Positions 1-6,189 of a stretch of 6,916 bases of DNA are shown piece by piece. Where the stretch lies: assembly GCA_030625525.1 (NCBI GenBank), contig DAOUQR010000056.1, positions 1-6,916 on the forward strand, written 5' to 3'. How positions within the stretch are numbered: position 1 is the stretch's first letter; each line of letters begins with the position of its first letter. The stretch is from Pseudomonadota bacterium (lineage in GTDB: Bacteria > Pseudomonadota > Gammaproteobacteria > DAOUQR01). Under the pieces are notes generated by a model. That model searched no databases. It saw only the letters and a list, made by a program, of their open reading frames with translations, and had not been told where the DNA came from. Position numbers and translations under genes: made by a program.

Positions 1-15
1 TTAGATCGAGAAGTT

Positions 16-24
16 ACAACTTAG
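16..24. repeat. Left copy of 9-bp target-site duplication
   Basis: The word ACAACTTAG directly abuts the left end of the palindromic element and recurs exactly at 155-163, abutting the right end. A direct repeat placed precisely at both borders of an inverted-repeat element is the classic mark of a staggered-cut insertion. The next base also matches (25 and 164 are both C), so a 10-bp duplication is possible, but the symmetry of the arms favours 9. Confidence 0.75.
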
Positions 25-154
25 CAGCATTTCTCAATTTTAAAAGAATACCGGGCGTCATCCTGTGGCTTGACCACAGGATCCACTATTTTCTGGATCC
101 TGTGGTCAAGCCACAGGATGACGCCCTGTATTCTTTTCAAATTGAGAATTGCTG
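25..154. mobile_element. MITE-like non-autonomous palindromic insertion element (130 bp)
   Basis: Two 61-base arms (25-85 and 94-154) are inverted copies of each other around an 8-base centre (86-93). I count 58 pairs out of 61, with mismatches only at 30/149, 41/138 and 52/127. The ends read CAGC...GCTG, and the element is bordered on both sides by the same 9-base word, as expected after transposition. It has no room for a transposase, so it would have to be moved in trans by a related insertion sequence. IS1 and several IS4- and IS5-group elements make 9-bp duplications, but the parent cannot be named from here. It lies about 40 bases past the pyrD stop codon, and its RNA would fold into a very stable hairpin on either strand, so it may also end transcription or protect the pyrD mRNA 3' end. 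The structure is directly visible; mobility is inference. Confidence 0.8.
53..126. repeat. Perfect 33-bp inverted repeat core with nested hairpins
   Basis: The inner part of the element is a mismatch-free 33-base inverted repeat (53-85 and 94-126, loop 86-93). Each arm is itself a hairpin: ATCCTGTGG pairs with CCACAGGAT around a 5-base loop, at 60-68/74-82 and again at 97-105/111-119. Single-stranded DNA or RNA could therefore form either one long stem or two small side-by-side hairpins. From memory, close relatives of this word are dispersed between genes in Rickettsia and other intracellular bacteria, which I could not check here. Confidence 0.7.
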
Positions 155-163
155 ACAACTTAG
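155..163. repeat. Right copy of 9-bp target-site duplication
   Basis: This is the exact second copy of ACAACTTAG (see 16-24), starting on the base after the inverted-repeat arm ends. Because the duplication has no mismatch, the insertion may be fairly recent. Confidence 0.75.
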
Positions 164-195
164 CGCTTCCATTTCATATTAAAACAAGATTGAAA

Positions 196-1191
196 CTAAA
201 AAGCCGCCAACTCAGAAATAAAGCGCGGACCTTGATAAATCAATCCGGTATAGATTTGTAATAGTTTAGCGCCCGCCGCTAATTTATCCTGAGCCTGTTG
301 CTTGGATTGAATGCCGCCCAATCCAATGATCGGGATCTCATCTTGTAAAACTTTGTGAAATTGTTTAATGACTTGATTACTTCTATTAAATAACGGCTCT
401 CCGCTTAAACCACCTTTTTGATGCGCTATTTCATATTGATCAACACCGTCTCGCGAAATTGTGGTGTTAGTCGCAATCACACCGTCAATTTCAAATTTCA
501 AAAATAAATTTGCCATTGCCTCAATTTCATCTGACGATAAATCGGGAGCCACTTTAACCACACAAGGCACATGTTTTTGAAATTCATTTTGACATTGGGC
601 TTGTTGTTTTTTTAATGCCTCTAATAATTTTGATAGATATTCACCGTGTTGTAGATCACGCAAACCTTCTGTATTGGGCGATGAAATATTAATGGTAATG
701 TAAGTTGCGTGTGGATAAACCGCTTTAAATAAATCTGAATATTCTTCTATGCTGTCATCTAGAGACGTTGTTTTATTTTTTCCGATATTAATGCCGAGCA
801 CACCGGGATATTGATAACGCTCTAATTGCGCCAAGACATAATCCAAGCCTTTACTCGCAAATCCAATTCGATTGATCAGTGCATTCGCTTCTGGAATTCG
901 AAAAATTCGAGGTTTTGGATTACCTTCTTGCGGGCGTTTAGTTACTGTTCCGATTTCAATAAATCCAAAACCCAATTTAGCAATGCCTTTAAGATAATCG
1001 GCATTACGATCAAAGCCGGCGGCTAATCCAATTGAATTATTAAAATCTATTCCCATGACTTTAACAGGATTTTTAACCGCTGCAGGAAATAAAAAACGGG
1101 GTGCCAGTGTCAAGGCGCGCAAACCGGCATAATGTGCACGCTCTGGATCAAGCTTAAATAAAAGCGGTTTAGCGAAGGGATACCAATTCAC
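196..1191 (-). CDS. pyrD: Dihydroorotate dehydrogenase (quinone), class 2
   Basis: PyrD oxidises dihydroorotate to orotate, the fourth step of de novo pyrimidine synthesis, passing electrons through FMN to membrane quinone. The 331-aa product matches the usual class 2 length (E. coli about 336 aa). The N-terminal helix (residues 1-40, with LDPERAH at 14-20) is the class 2 membrane/quinone-binding extension. Further marks are GLAAGFDRN (55-63), IEIGTVTKRPQ (78-88), the substrate loop NRIGF (107-111), GINIGKNK (133-140), NISSPNT (168-174) with Ser171 as the expected catalytic base, the lysine in VVKVAPD (211-217), NTT (242-244), GGLSG (260-264) and the FMN-phosphate loop GLGGI (290-294). The start codon is GTG. 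A Shine-Dalgarno-like AAGGGTG lies about 10 nt upstream, inside the end of the preceding gene, whose stop is only 2 nt away, so the two are probably co-transcribed. The stop is TAG. No key residue appears to be missing. Confidence 0.96.
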   Translation of the reverse strand: MNWYPFAKPLLFKLDPERAHYAGLRALTLAPRFLFPAAVKNPVKVMGIDFNNSIGLAAGFDRNADYLKGIAKLGFGFIEIGTVTKRPQEGNPKPRIFRIPEANALINRIGFASKGLDYVLAQLERYQYPGVLGINIGKNKTTSLDDSIEEYSDLFKAVYPHATYITINISSPNTEGLRDLQHGEYLSKLLEALKKQQAQCQNEFQKHVPCVVKVAPDLSSDEIEAMANLFLKFEIDGVIATNTTISRDGVDQYEIAHQKGGLSGEPLFNRSNQVIKQFHKVLQDEIPIIGLGGIQSKQQAQDKLAAGAKLLQIYTGLIYQGPRFISELAAF

Positions 1192-1193
1192 GC

Positions 1194-1895
1194 TTAATCA
1201 TCACCCTTAGTTTCAACCGAACATTCATGCGCCCACACACGCAACAAAGCATTGCCTTCTTTTTGTAATCGGTACGGCACATGTCGCACTTCTGTTCCAT
1301 AATTTTCATTTTGCAGCGCTAACAAAACCGGTCCTAGAAAATCTGAAATTTTGTTTTCTCTATCCGCTAAGGGGAAAAATCGCACTTCTTTAGCCACACG
1401 GCATAATTCTTTGATCACGGCCACATGATAATCTAAATCTTGCCCCGGAATATTAGCAAAGAGATAATGCGAGCATAAAGCCAAATCAAAACTAAAGTCT
1501 TCATAAGGTAAGTGTGTCAGTGCACCGCCGACATAACGTTCATCCGCTTTTCCCTGAGTGATATCATGAAGAAAAGTATTGATCCCTTCTTGGCGACCTT
1601 CAACTAATTGATGCAGCGACCCCACCTTGTCCCAATTAAATAAGGCTTGATTCTGTGAAACATATTGCTGCATTTCATCAAATTCATGGTGGGCTTGGCG
1701 CGCGATCATTTCTGATTCCAAACCAAATAATTCATCGACAGAAACAACCTGATGCCCTGCTTGTTCCATTTCTGCATTGAAGCTCGTTGGCCCGGAGCCA
1801 CAATCAACGATCGCTCCTTGTAAGTTTTCATCGGTTAAATCAAACATTTCACGGTAGTCTTGTAGAGAATGACCCCAAAGTACGAGATTACGCAT
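1194..1895 (-). CDS. Putative class I SAM-dependent methyltransferase
   Basis: The 233-aa product has a Rossmann-type methyltransferase layout. Motif I is AIVDCGSGPTSF (residues 28-39, glycine-rich SAM loop), the motif II acidic residue is in VVSVDE (50-55), a motif IV-like strand is FDLALCSHYLF (136-146), and a following helix-strand reads IKELCRVAKEVRFFPL (161-176). I cannot name a substrate; the helical insertion (about 60-120) is not family-specific to my eye. No signal peptide or membrane segment is seen, so it should be cytosolic. I chose the ATG at 1895 because AGGA sits 8 nt before it. An in-frame ATG at 1904 would add three residues, but that SD then touches the start codon. It is the first gene of the unit with pyrD. 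The pairing need not be functional, since nothing in the protein points to pyrimidines. Confidence 0.8.
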   Translation of the reverse strand: MRNLVLWGHSLQDYREMFDLTDENLQGAIVDCGSGPTSFNAEMEQAGHQVVSVDELFGLESEMIARQAHHEFDEMQQYVSQNQALFNWDKVGSLHQLVEGRQEGINTFLHDITQGKADERYVGGALTHLPYEDFSFDLALCSHYLFANIPGQDLDYHVAVIKELCRVAKEVRFFPLADRENKISDFLGPVLLALQNENYGTEVRHVPYRLQKEGNALLRVWAHECSVETKGDD

Positions 1896-1926
1896 CGTTA
1901 ACATCCTGTTAATTGATTGAGTCGAT

Positions 1927-1954
1927 ATTCTATCACTCGCGTTAAATTAAACAA
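1927..1954 (-). promoter_or_regulatory. Predicted sigma70 promoter for the methyltransferase-pyrD unit
   Basis: Read on the minus strand, TTGTTT (-35, plus positions 1949-1954) is followed by a 16-nt spacer and TAGAAT (-10, 1927-1932). TGA directly precedes the -10, giving an extended -10 (TGnTAGAAT). The inferred start near 1920 leaves a leader of about 25 nt to the chosen ATG. The -35 is weak; the extended -10 is the main support. Confidence 0.5.
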
Positions 1955-1976
1955 ATTTTTCTAGAAAACCCGACTC

Positions 1977-1994
1977 TCGGTGAACGTTCAACGA
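1977..1994. promoter_or_regulatory. Candidate operator palindrome in divergent region
   Basis: TGAACGTTCA (1981-1990) is a perfect 10-bp palindrome. It extends to 18 bp with one mismatched pair (1980/1991) through TCG and CGA on the outside. It sits between the two divergent promoters, upstream of both -35 elements, where a shared regulator could bind. It does not look like a LexA box, and I cannot assign a regulator. LiuR and PsrA-type regulators control isovalerate genes in other proteobacteria, but no such regulator gene is in this window. Confidence 0.3.
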
Positions 1995-2013
1995 AAATTT
2001 CTATAGCCAAGAC

Positions 2014-2043
2014 TTGTGCAAAACAGCTCTGACACGCTAGAAT
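2014..2043 (+). promoter_or_regulatory. Predicted sigma70 promoter for isovaleryl-CoA dehydrogenase
   Basis: TTGTGC (2014-2019) and TAGAAT (2038-2043, five of six to consensus) are separated by 18 nt. The start of transcription would fall near 2050, leaving a leader of about 24 nt. The -35 matches only in TTG. The same -10 hexamer occurs in the opposing promoter at 1927-1932. Confidence 0.45.
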
Positions 2044-2073
2044 ATCCCCTTTCAATAAGCCGATAGACACACT

Positions 2074-3234
2074 ATGTACAAAACACTTGATTTTGGTTTG
2101 GATGAGACGAGCACGCTAATACGAAAAACGGTGAGTGACTTCGCCCGTGATCACATTGCCCCGCAAGCTCAACAGATTGATGAAGAGAACGAATTCCCCA
2201 CTGCATTGTGGCCACAACTCGGTGAATTAGGATTATTAGGCTTGACGGTTCCAGAAGAATTCGGCGGTGCTGGCATGGGCTATCTCGAACATGTAATAGC
2301 GATGGAAGAAATCAGCCGAGCCTCAGCCTCCGTCGGTTTAAGTTACGGCGCTCACTCAAATCTCTGCGTCAATCAAATTTCTCTCAACGGCACTCGCGAA
2401 CAAAAATTAAAATACTTACCCAAACTTATCAGTGGTGAACACATTGGTGCCTTGGCGATGAGCGAACCAAACTCAGGATCCGATGTCGTCAGCATGCAAT
2501 GCCGCGCTGAAGATCAGGGTGATCACTTCGTTTTAAACGGTTCAAAAATGTGGATCACCAATGGGCCTAAAGCGAATGTGATTGTTGTTTACGCCAAAAC
2601 AAATCCTGATGCAGGCAAAGAAGGGATCAGCGCGTTTATCATTGAAAAAGATTTTCCCGGTTTTAGCACCGCACAAAAACTCGATAAACTCGGCATGCGC
2701 GGTTCAGATACTTGCGAACTTGTCTTCAATAATTGCCATGTGCCAAAAGCCAATGTTTTCGGTGAATTAAATCAAGGCGTCAAAGTGTTAATGAGTGGCT
2801 TGGATTATGAACGCGTCGTTCTTGCCGCAGGCCCAGTTGGCATCATGCAAGCCTGCCTCGATGTCGTTCTACCCTATGTTCATGAACGTAAGCAATTCGG
2901 TGAGCCGATTGGGAAATTCCAAATGATTCAATCGAAATTAGCGAATATGTATACCGTATTAAGTGCCTCGCGCGCTTATTTATACTCGGTTGCGCGTGCC
3001 GCCGATTCCAGCACAATTTCACGCAAAGATGCCGCCGGTGTGATTTTGTATACGGCTGAAAATGCGACCCAAATGGCGCTCGATGCGATTCAAATCCTAG
3101 GTGGTAATGGTTATATTAATGAATACCCTACCGGACGCTTACTACGTGATGCGAAGTTGTATGAAATAGGTGCCGGCACCTCTGAAATACGTCGCATGCT
3201 CATCGGCCGGGAATTATTTAGAGAAACGAAGTAA
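2074..3234 (+). CDS. ivd: Isovaleryl-CoA dehydrogenase
   Basis: This FAD-dependent acyl-CoA dehydrogenase should convert isovaleryl-CoA to 3-methylcrotonyl-CoA in leucine breakdown, passing electrons to electron-transfer flavoprotein. The 386-aa product covers the whole family: an N-terminal helical domain (1-120), a middle beta domain with [10 protein letters not shown] (128-137) and MWITNG (159-164), and a C-terminal helical domain with ERKQFG (271-276) and QILGGNGY (340-347). Two features single out isovaleryl-CoA dehydrogenase. The catalytic Glu is in [11 protein letters not shown] (Glu246, matching human Glu254). The site where medium- and short-chain enzymes carry their catalytic Glu is instead alanine ([12 protein letters not shown], Ala367). 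The start ATG is supported by the usual MYKTLDFGL beginning, although no good Shine-Dalgarno sequence precedes it. A thiolase follows on the same strand after 255 bp. In liu clusters the gene is also called liuA. Confidence 0.93.
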   Translation: MYKTLDFGLDETSTLIRKTVSDFARDHIAPQAQQIDEENEFPTALWPQLGELGLLGLTVPEEFGGAGMGYLEHVIAMEEISRASASVGLSYGAHSNLCVNQISLNGTREQKLKYLPKLISGEHIGALAMSEPNSGSDVVSMQCRAEDQGDHFVLNGSKMWITNGPKANVIVVYAKTNPDAGKEGISAFIIEKDFPGFSTAQKLDKLGMRGSDTCELVFNNCHVPKANVFGELNQGVKVLMSGLDYERVVLAAGPVGIMQACLDVVLPYVHERKQFGEPIGKFQMIQSKLANMYTVLSASRAYLYSVARAADSSTISRKDAAGVILYTAENATQMALDAIQILGGNGYINEYPTGRLLRDAKLYEIGAGTSEIRRMLIGRELFRETK

Positions 3235-3285
3235 CGCCAGCTGGCTCTTCTAAGCTAAACAATCCAGGCCTAACTAGAACCGCTT

Positions 3286-3373
3286 CCTCGCCAAATTACA
3301 ATTACATTGATTTGACGAGGGCAAGCGCTCAATTACAAACCACGTCAAATTGATCTTTTTATACTTTGACGAG
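3286..3373 (+). repeat. Four alternating inverted copies of an ATTTGACGAG-like motif
   Basis: The gap between the dehydrogenase and the thiolase has no gene. It holds four copies of one motif in alternating orientation: CCTCGCCAAAT (3286-3296), ATTTGACGAGG (3310-3320), CACGTCAAAT (3341-3350) and CTTTGACGAG (3364-3373). Both same-orientation pairs are offset by exactly 54 bases, so this looks like a duplicated hairpin whose arms were kept while the loops drifted. In RNA, copy 1 can pair with 2, 2 with 3 (8 bp perfect) or 3 with 4 (7 bp), giving mutually exclusive folds. Six T's at 3389-3394 lie 15 bases beyond the last copy. This could be a leader switch, paired operators or a decayed repeat; I cannot decide which. 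Confidence 0.5.
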
Positions 3374-3489
3374 AATTCCATGGCCAAATTTTTTGTCTAA
3401 GGCGTTGAAGAGAGTGGAACTCTTGCTCATATTATCTTTTTAATCAGCATCTTGCTAAAGTCACACCTTAATAAAATTTGGAAAACGCC

Positions 3490-4674
3490 ATGACTACCGA
3501 TCCGATTGTTATCGTCGCCGCAAAACGCACCCCGATTGGCGGTATGATGGGGAGTTTATCGACAATGGCTTCACCTTTATTAGGAAGCGTGGCTATTGAA
3601 GGCGCTATCCAACAAGCTAAAATTAATGCCGACAAAATCGATGAAGTCATTATGGGTTGTGTGCTTCCGGCTGGGCTGGGTCAAGCGCCCGCTAGACAAG
3701 CGGCATTGCATGCGGGTATTCCACAGCAATGTGGTGCAACCACCGTCAATAAAATGTGTGGTTCTGGAATGAAGGCGGTGATGCTTGCGCATGATTTACT
3801 CTTGGCAGGTGACAATCGCGTGATGATTGCGGGTGGCATGGAAAGCATGACGAACACCCCGTATCTTCTGACGAAAGCGCGACAAGGTTATCGATTGGGT
3901 CATGCGGATATTAAAGATCATATGTTTCTTGATGGTCTTGAAGACGCCTATGAAAAAAATACATTGATGGGTGTGTTTGCTGATAGAACGGCAAAACAAT
4001 ATAACTTTTCACGTGAACAACAAGATGAATTTGCGATCACGTCAATTGAGCGTGCACAGGCTGCACAGAAAAATGAGCGGTTTGATCCTGAAATCGTACC
4101 CGTAACAATCGAAACAAAAAAAGAGACCATTACGGTCACTTTAGACGATGGCCCGCAAAATGCGCGCGTTGCAAAGATCCCACAATTGAAACCCGCGTTT
4201 GCTAAAGACGGTACGGTCACAGCGGCAAATGCGAGTTCTATTTCAGATGGAGCGGCAGCACTCACACTCATGCGATTGAGTACGGCTGAAGAATTAGGCC
4301 TCACTCCACTGGCAACAATAATCGCGCATGCGACTCACTCTCAAGCGCCCGAATGGTTTACCACCGCACCAATCGGTGCCATCGAAAAAGTATTACAAAA
4401 AGCAGCTTGGCAGAAAGAGCAAGTTGACCTCTTTGAAATTAACGAAGCTTTTGCGGTTGTCACGCTAGCGGCCATGCATGATCTCAAACTGCCACATGAG
4501 ATCGTCAATATTTACGGCGGCGCTTGTGTGTTAGGTCATCCTATCGGGGCATCCGGCGCAAGGATCATGGTGACGTTGTTGAATGCACTCAGACAAAATC
4601 AATTAAAACGCGGCATCGCCGCATTATGTATCGGTGGTGGTGAGGCGACGGCTGTTGCAGTGGAGATGGTGTAA
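3490..4674 (+). CDS. atoB: Acetyl-CoA C-acetyltransferase (thiolase)
   Basis: This biosynthetic-type thiolase (class II) interconverts two acetyl-CoA with acetoacetyl-CoA. Next to isovaleryl-CoA dehydrogenase, its likely job is to cleave the acetoacetyl-CoA released at the end of leucine degradation. A role in supplying acetoacetyl-CoA for polyhydroxybutyrate (then called phbA) is possible, but no reductase or synthase is nearby. The 394-aa product has the full set of catalytic elements: nucleophile Cys90 in NKMCGSGMKAV, NEAF at 318-321, His350 in GHPIGASGAR and Cys380 in CIGGGEA. The sequence before the GHP motif reads YGGACVLGHP, slightly unlike the commoner NGGAIALGHP. I chose the ATG at 3490 because TTGGAAAA places GGA 7 nt upstream; an in-frame TTG at 3478 lacks such a signal. 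The gene converges on the phosphoesterase, and no clear hairpin terminator is seen in the 28 bp between them. Confidence 0.92.
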   Translation: MTTDPIVIVAAKRTPIGGMMGSLSTMASPLLGSVAIEGAIQQAKINADKIDEVIMGCVLPAGLGQAPARQAALHAGIPQQCGATTVNKMCGSGMKAVMLAHDLLLAGDNRVMIAGGMESMTNTPYLLTKARQGYRLGHADIKDHMFLDGLEDAYEKNTLMGVFADRTAKQYNFSREQQDEFAITSIERAQAAQKNERFDPEIVPVTIETKKETITVTLDDGPQNARVAKIPQLKPAFAKDGTVTAANASSISDGAAALTLMRLSTAEELGLTPLATIIAHATHSQAPEWFTTAPIGAIEKVLQKAAWQKEQVDLFEINEAFAVVTLAAMHDLKLPHEIVNIYGGACVLGHPIGASGARIMVTLLNALRQNQLKRGIAALCIGGGEATAVAVEMV

Positions 4675-4702
4675 GAGTTTCCGTCACGAAGCACAGAAAG
4701 TA

Positions 4703-5512
4703 TTATAACTGAACAACCTCTTGGATTTCAGGGTAATAGTATTCCGCCGCCCCCACTTTCACGATTAAATTATCCATGGGTTGATAATGAGCTTGATGAT
4801 GCGTGTGACCACAAAATACAACAAAGCTAATGTCTTGATATTGTGTAGCAAACTCACTGACCACATCACCCATAACTTTTGCCCCAAAAAAGGGTAAGAA
4901 ATCATCGCCGCTTATTTTCCCTTCATATAAACACGCTTCTTTAAACGGCGGAACATGGGTAGCTATCAGGATTTTTTTAGGCTTTAATTTCAAAGCGTCT
5001 TTGATATTCGCTTTCAACGCATTGGCATCATCATCGGCGAGTGACTGCATTTTATCTAATAAGGGGTATCTTCCAAGAATGGCTTCTTTAAATAACTCTT
5101 CGATCAATCGACTGTCGTTTAACATCACCGGCGTATCACGGTAATTTCCTAATCGCCCATCAGCCCAACCATCTTGACCAACCAGAACCGTATTTTCGTT
5201 CAATCGCTGTGGCCCACTTTGTGGCAACCAATTAAGTAAATTATTTGAATCTGTGAATTCCAGCATTTTATTTCTTACAGCATGAACACTCCCGTGATAA
5301 TAATCATGGTTGCCTAAAATAAAATAAATCGGCCTGTTGACTACATTTGCCATGCCTAACAATATATCTGAAATATTGGTGGCTTCAGCAATATCACCGG
5401 TGATCAAAACACCATCAGGATTTTCATCTTTTATACGTTTATAAAAGCGCTGTTGCTCATCTTTACTCAAAAAATTTAAATGTACGTCCGTCAGCCAGGT
5501 CAGTGTTTTCAT
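4703..5512 (-). CDS. Calcineurin-like metallophosphoesterase
   Basis: The 269-aa product carries the complete dinuclear metal site of the calcineurin-like phosphoesterase superfamily, in order: Asp9-x-His11 (TDVHL), Gly39-Asp40 (ITGDIAEA), GNHD at 67-70, His186 (ATHVPP) and GHTH at 235-238. It is therefore expected to be an active, metal-dependent cytosolic phosphoesterase with no signal peptide. The substrate cannot be read from the sequence: cyclic nucleotides, nucleotides, nucleic acid ends and phosphoproteins are all used in this family. I place the start at the ATG at 5512 (MKTLTWLTDVHL), where such proteins normally begin and where GGGCGG lies just upstream. An in-frame ATG at 5524 would add MGGL. 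It lies downstream of the NYN gene on the same strand, 45 bases away, so co-transcription is plausible, although a promoter-like sequence also occurs in between. Confidence 0.88.
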   Translation of the reverse strand: MKTLTWLTDVHLNFLSKDEQQRFYKRIKDENPDGVLITGDIAEATNISDILLGMANVVNRPIYFILGNHDYYHGSVHAVRNKMLEFTDSNNLLNWLPQSGPQRLNENTVLVGQDGWADGRLGNYRDTPVMLNDSRLIEELFKEAILGRYPLLDKMQSLADDDANALKANIKDALKLKPKKILIATHVPPFKEACLYEGKISGDDFLPFFGAKVMGDVVSEFATQYQDISFVVFCGHTHHQAHYQPMDNLIVKVGAAEYYYPEIQEVVQL

Positions 5513-5541
5513 TAAGCCGCCCATTCTATATTCTAGAATTT

Positions 5542-5569
5542 AGTATAAAGTATATATTTAAAGTAGCAA
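5542..5569 (-). promoter_or_regulatory. Possible internal promoter for the metallophosphoesterase
   Basis: On the minus strand, TTGCTA (plus positions 5564-5569) and TATACT (5542-5547) are separated by 16 nt, matching consensus at four and five of six bases. It overlaps the last codons of the NYN gene. The area is very AT-rich, so chance matches are likely. Confidence 0.35.
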
Positions 5570-6031
5570 ATCATCCTCAATACGATGGTATTCACTCGCA
5601 GCATAGATCAAAGAATTAGCCGTCAAGCTTGGCACGCCATAAACTTGAGCGCTTACCTTGTGATCTTGTTTTATTTTTTCTAGTAACAAATCGAAATCGC
5701 CGTCTCCTGAGAGTAATACCACAACATCAACGTCTTTTGCCGCTTCAAGCACATCAATGGTGATCCCCACATCCCAGTCGCCTTTAGCGGAGCCATCACT
5801 GCGCTGAATAAAGGGCTTTAATTTAATCGTAAAACCTAGATGCCTAAGCGCATTTTGGAATTTTAATTGTTGCTCATCGCCTCGCTCAGTCGCGTAAGCA
5901 TTTGCAATCACGATGTCACCTTGAGCGCTGATCCGCTGCCAGAGTTCTCGATAATTAAATTTTCGACCATAGGCTTGGCGGGTCGTGTAATAGATGTTTT
6001 GAACATCGATGAAAAGGGCAATTTTTTTCAA
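5558..6031 (-). CDS. NYN domain protein (LabA/DUF88-like putative RNase)
   Basis: The 157-aa product is essentially one NYN (PIN-like) domain, a fold found in Mg-dependent single-strand RNases and related proteins. The acidic metal site is visible: FIDVQNIYY (7-15, Asp9 and Asn12), KGDWDVGITIDVLE (83-96, Asp87 and Asp93) and LLSGDGDFDLLL (106-117, Asp110 and Asp112). This matches the LabA/DUF88 branch. The RNA target and the cell process are unknown, and activity is inferred from the conserved residues. There is no membrane or signal segment. The start codon is TTG: it gives the normal MKKIALFIDVQN beginning, has AGG 7 nt upstream, and no ATG fits. It is the first gene of the pair with the metallophosphoesterase, and diverges from the DUF4143-type ATPase across 158 bp. 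Confidence 0.87.
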   Translation of the reverse strand: MKKIALFIDVQNIYYTTRQAYGRKFNYRELWQRISAQGDIVIANAYATERGDEQQLKFQNALRHLGFTIKLKPFIQRSDGSAKGDWDVGITIDVLEAAKDVDVVVLLSGDGDFDLLLEKIKQDHKVSAQVYGVPSLTANSLIYAASEYHRIEDDLLL

Positions 6032-6037
6032 GGTAAT

Positions 6038-6042
6038 ACCTG
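6038..6042 (-). promoter_or_regulatory. Ribosome binding site deciding a TTG start
   Basis: On the minus strand CAGGT precedes the TTG codon at 6031, with 7 nt between AGG and the start. Together with the conserved N-terminus of the NYN domain, this supports the non-ATG initiation. Confidence 0.5.
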
Positions 6043-6066
6043 TATGTGTCGTGGATCAAAGACGAG

Positions 6067-6072
6067 ATTATA
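6067..6072 (-). promoter_or_regulatory. Predicted -10 element of the NYN gene promoter
   Basis: A perfect TATAAT is present on the minus strand, about 36 nt before the TTG start. No good -35 is found at 16-18 nt; TAGACA occurs but only 8 nt upstream. An activator-dependent or weak promoter is possible. Confidence 0.4.
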
Positions 6073-6134
6073 CTTTATTTTGTCTAGGTATATCGCTCTC
6101 AAAAGCACATATCAGTAAGGAAGCCTGTTGCCGT

Positions 6135-6162
6135 TTGCAAAATGCCATATCCGGACTATAAT
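6135..6162 (+). promoter_or_regulatory. Predicted sigma70 promoter for the AAA ATPase
   Basis: TTGCAA (6135-6140, four of six) and a perfect TATAAT (6157-6162) are 16 nt apart. Transcription would begin near 6169, leaving a leader of about 20 nt that contains the AG-rich ribosome-binding region. This is the best promoter match in the window. Confidence 0.6.
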
Positions 6163-6189
6163 ATCCTTTTGCAGAGGGATACCATAGGG

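Noticed and set aside
25..154. The large palindrome as a plain rho-independent terminator of pyrD or as a CRISPR repeat
   Set aside because: There is no proper T-run directly after the stem, there are only two inverted arms with no spacers, and the flanking 9-bp direct repeat is better explained by transposition. A secondary terminator role remains possible.
70..261. Short plus-strand open frame across the palindrome into the pyrD 3' end
   Set aside because: It reads through the non-coding inverted repeat and the opposite strand of pyrD, with no ribosome binding site or recognisable protein.
1981..1990. TGAACGTTCA as a LexA (SOS) box
   Set aside because: The LexA consensus CTGT-N8-ACAG is not matched, and neither neighbouring gene is an SOS function.
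3236..3245. GCCAGCTGGC palindrome just after the ivd stop codon as a terminator
   Set aside because: It is a 10-bp palindrome with no loop and no T-run after it, so it cannot form a useful terminator hairpin.
3408..3424. Hairpin AAGAG/CTCTT before the thiolase
   Set aside because: The stem is only 5 bp with a 7-base loop and no T-run directly after it, which is expected by chance in AT-rich DNA.
3478..3489. TTG at 3478 as the thiolase start
   Set aside because: No Shine-Dalgarno sequence precedes it, while the ATG at 3490 has GGA 7 nt upstream and gives the normal thiolase N-terminus.
3948..4304. 118-codon minus-strand open frame inside the thiolase gene
   Set aside because: It lies entirely antisense to conserved thiolase coding sequence, and its product is cysteine/serine-rich and unlike any family I know.
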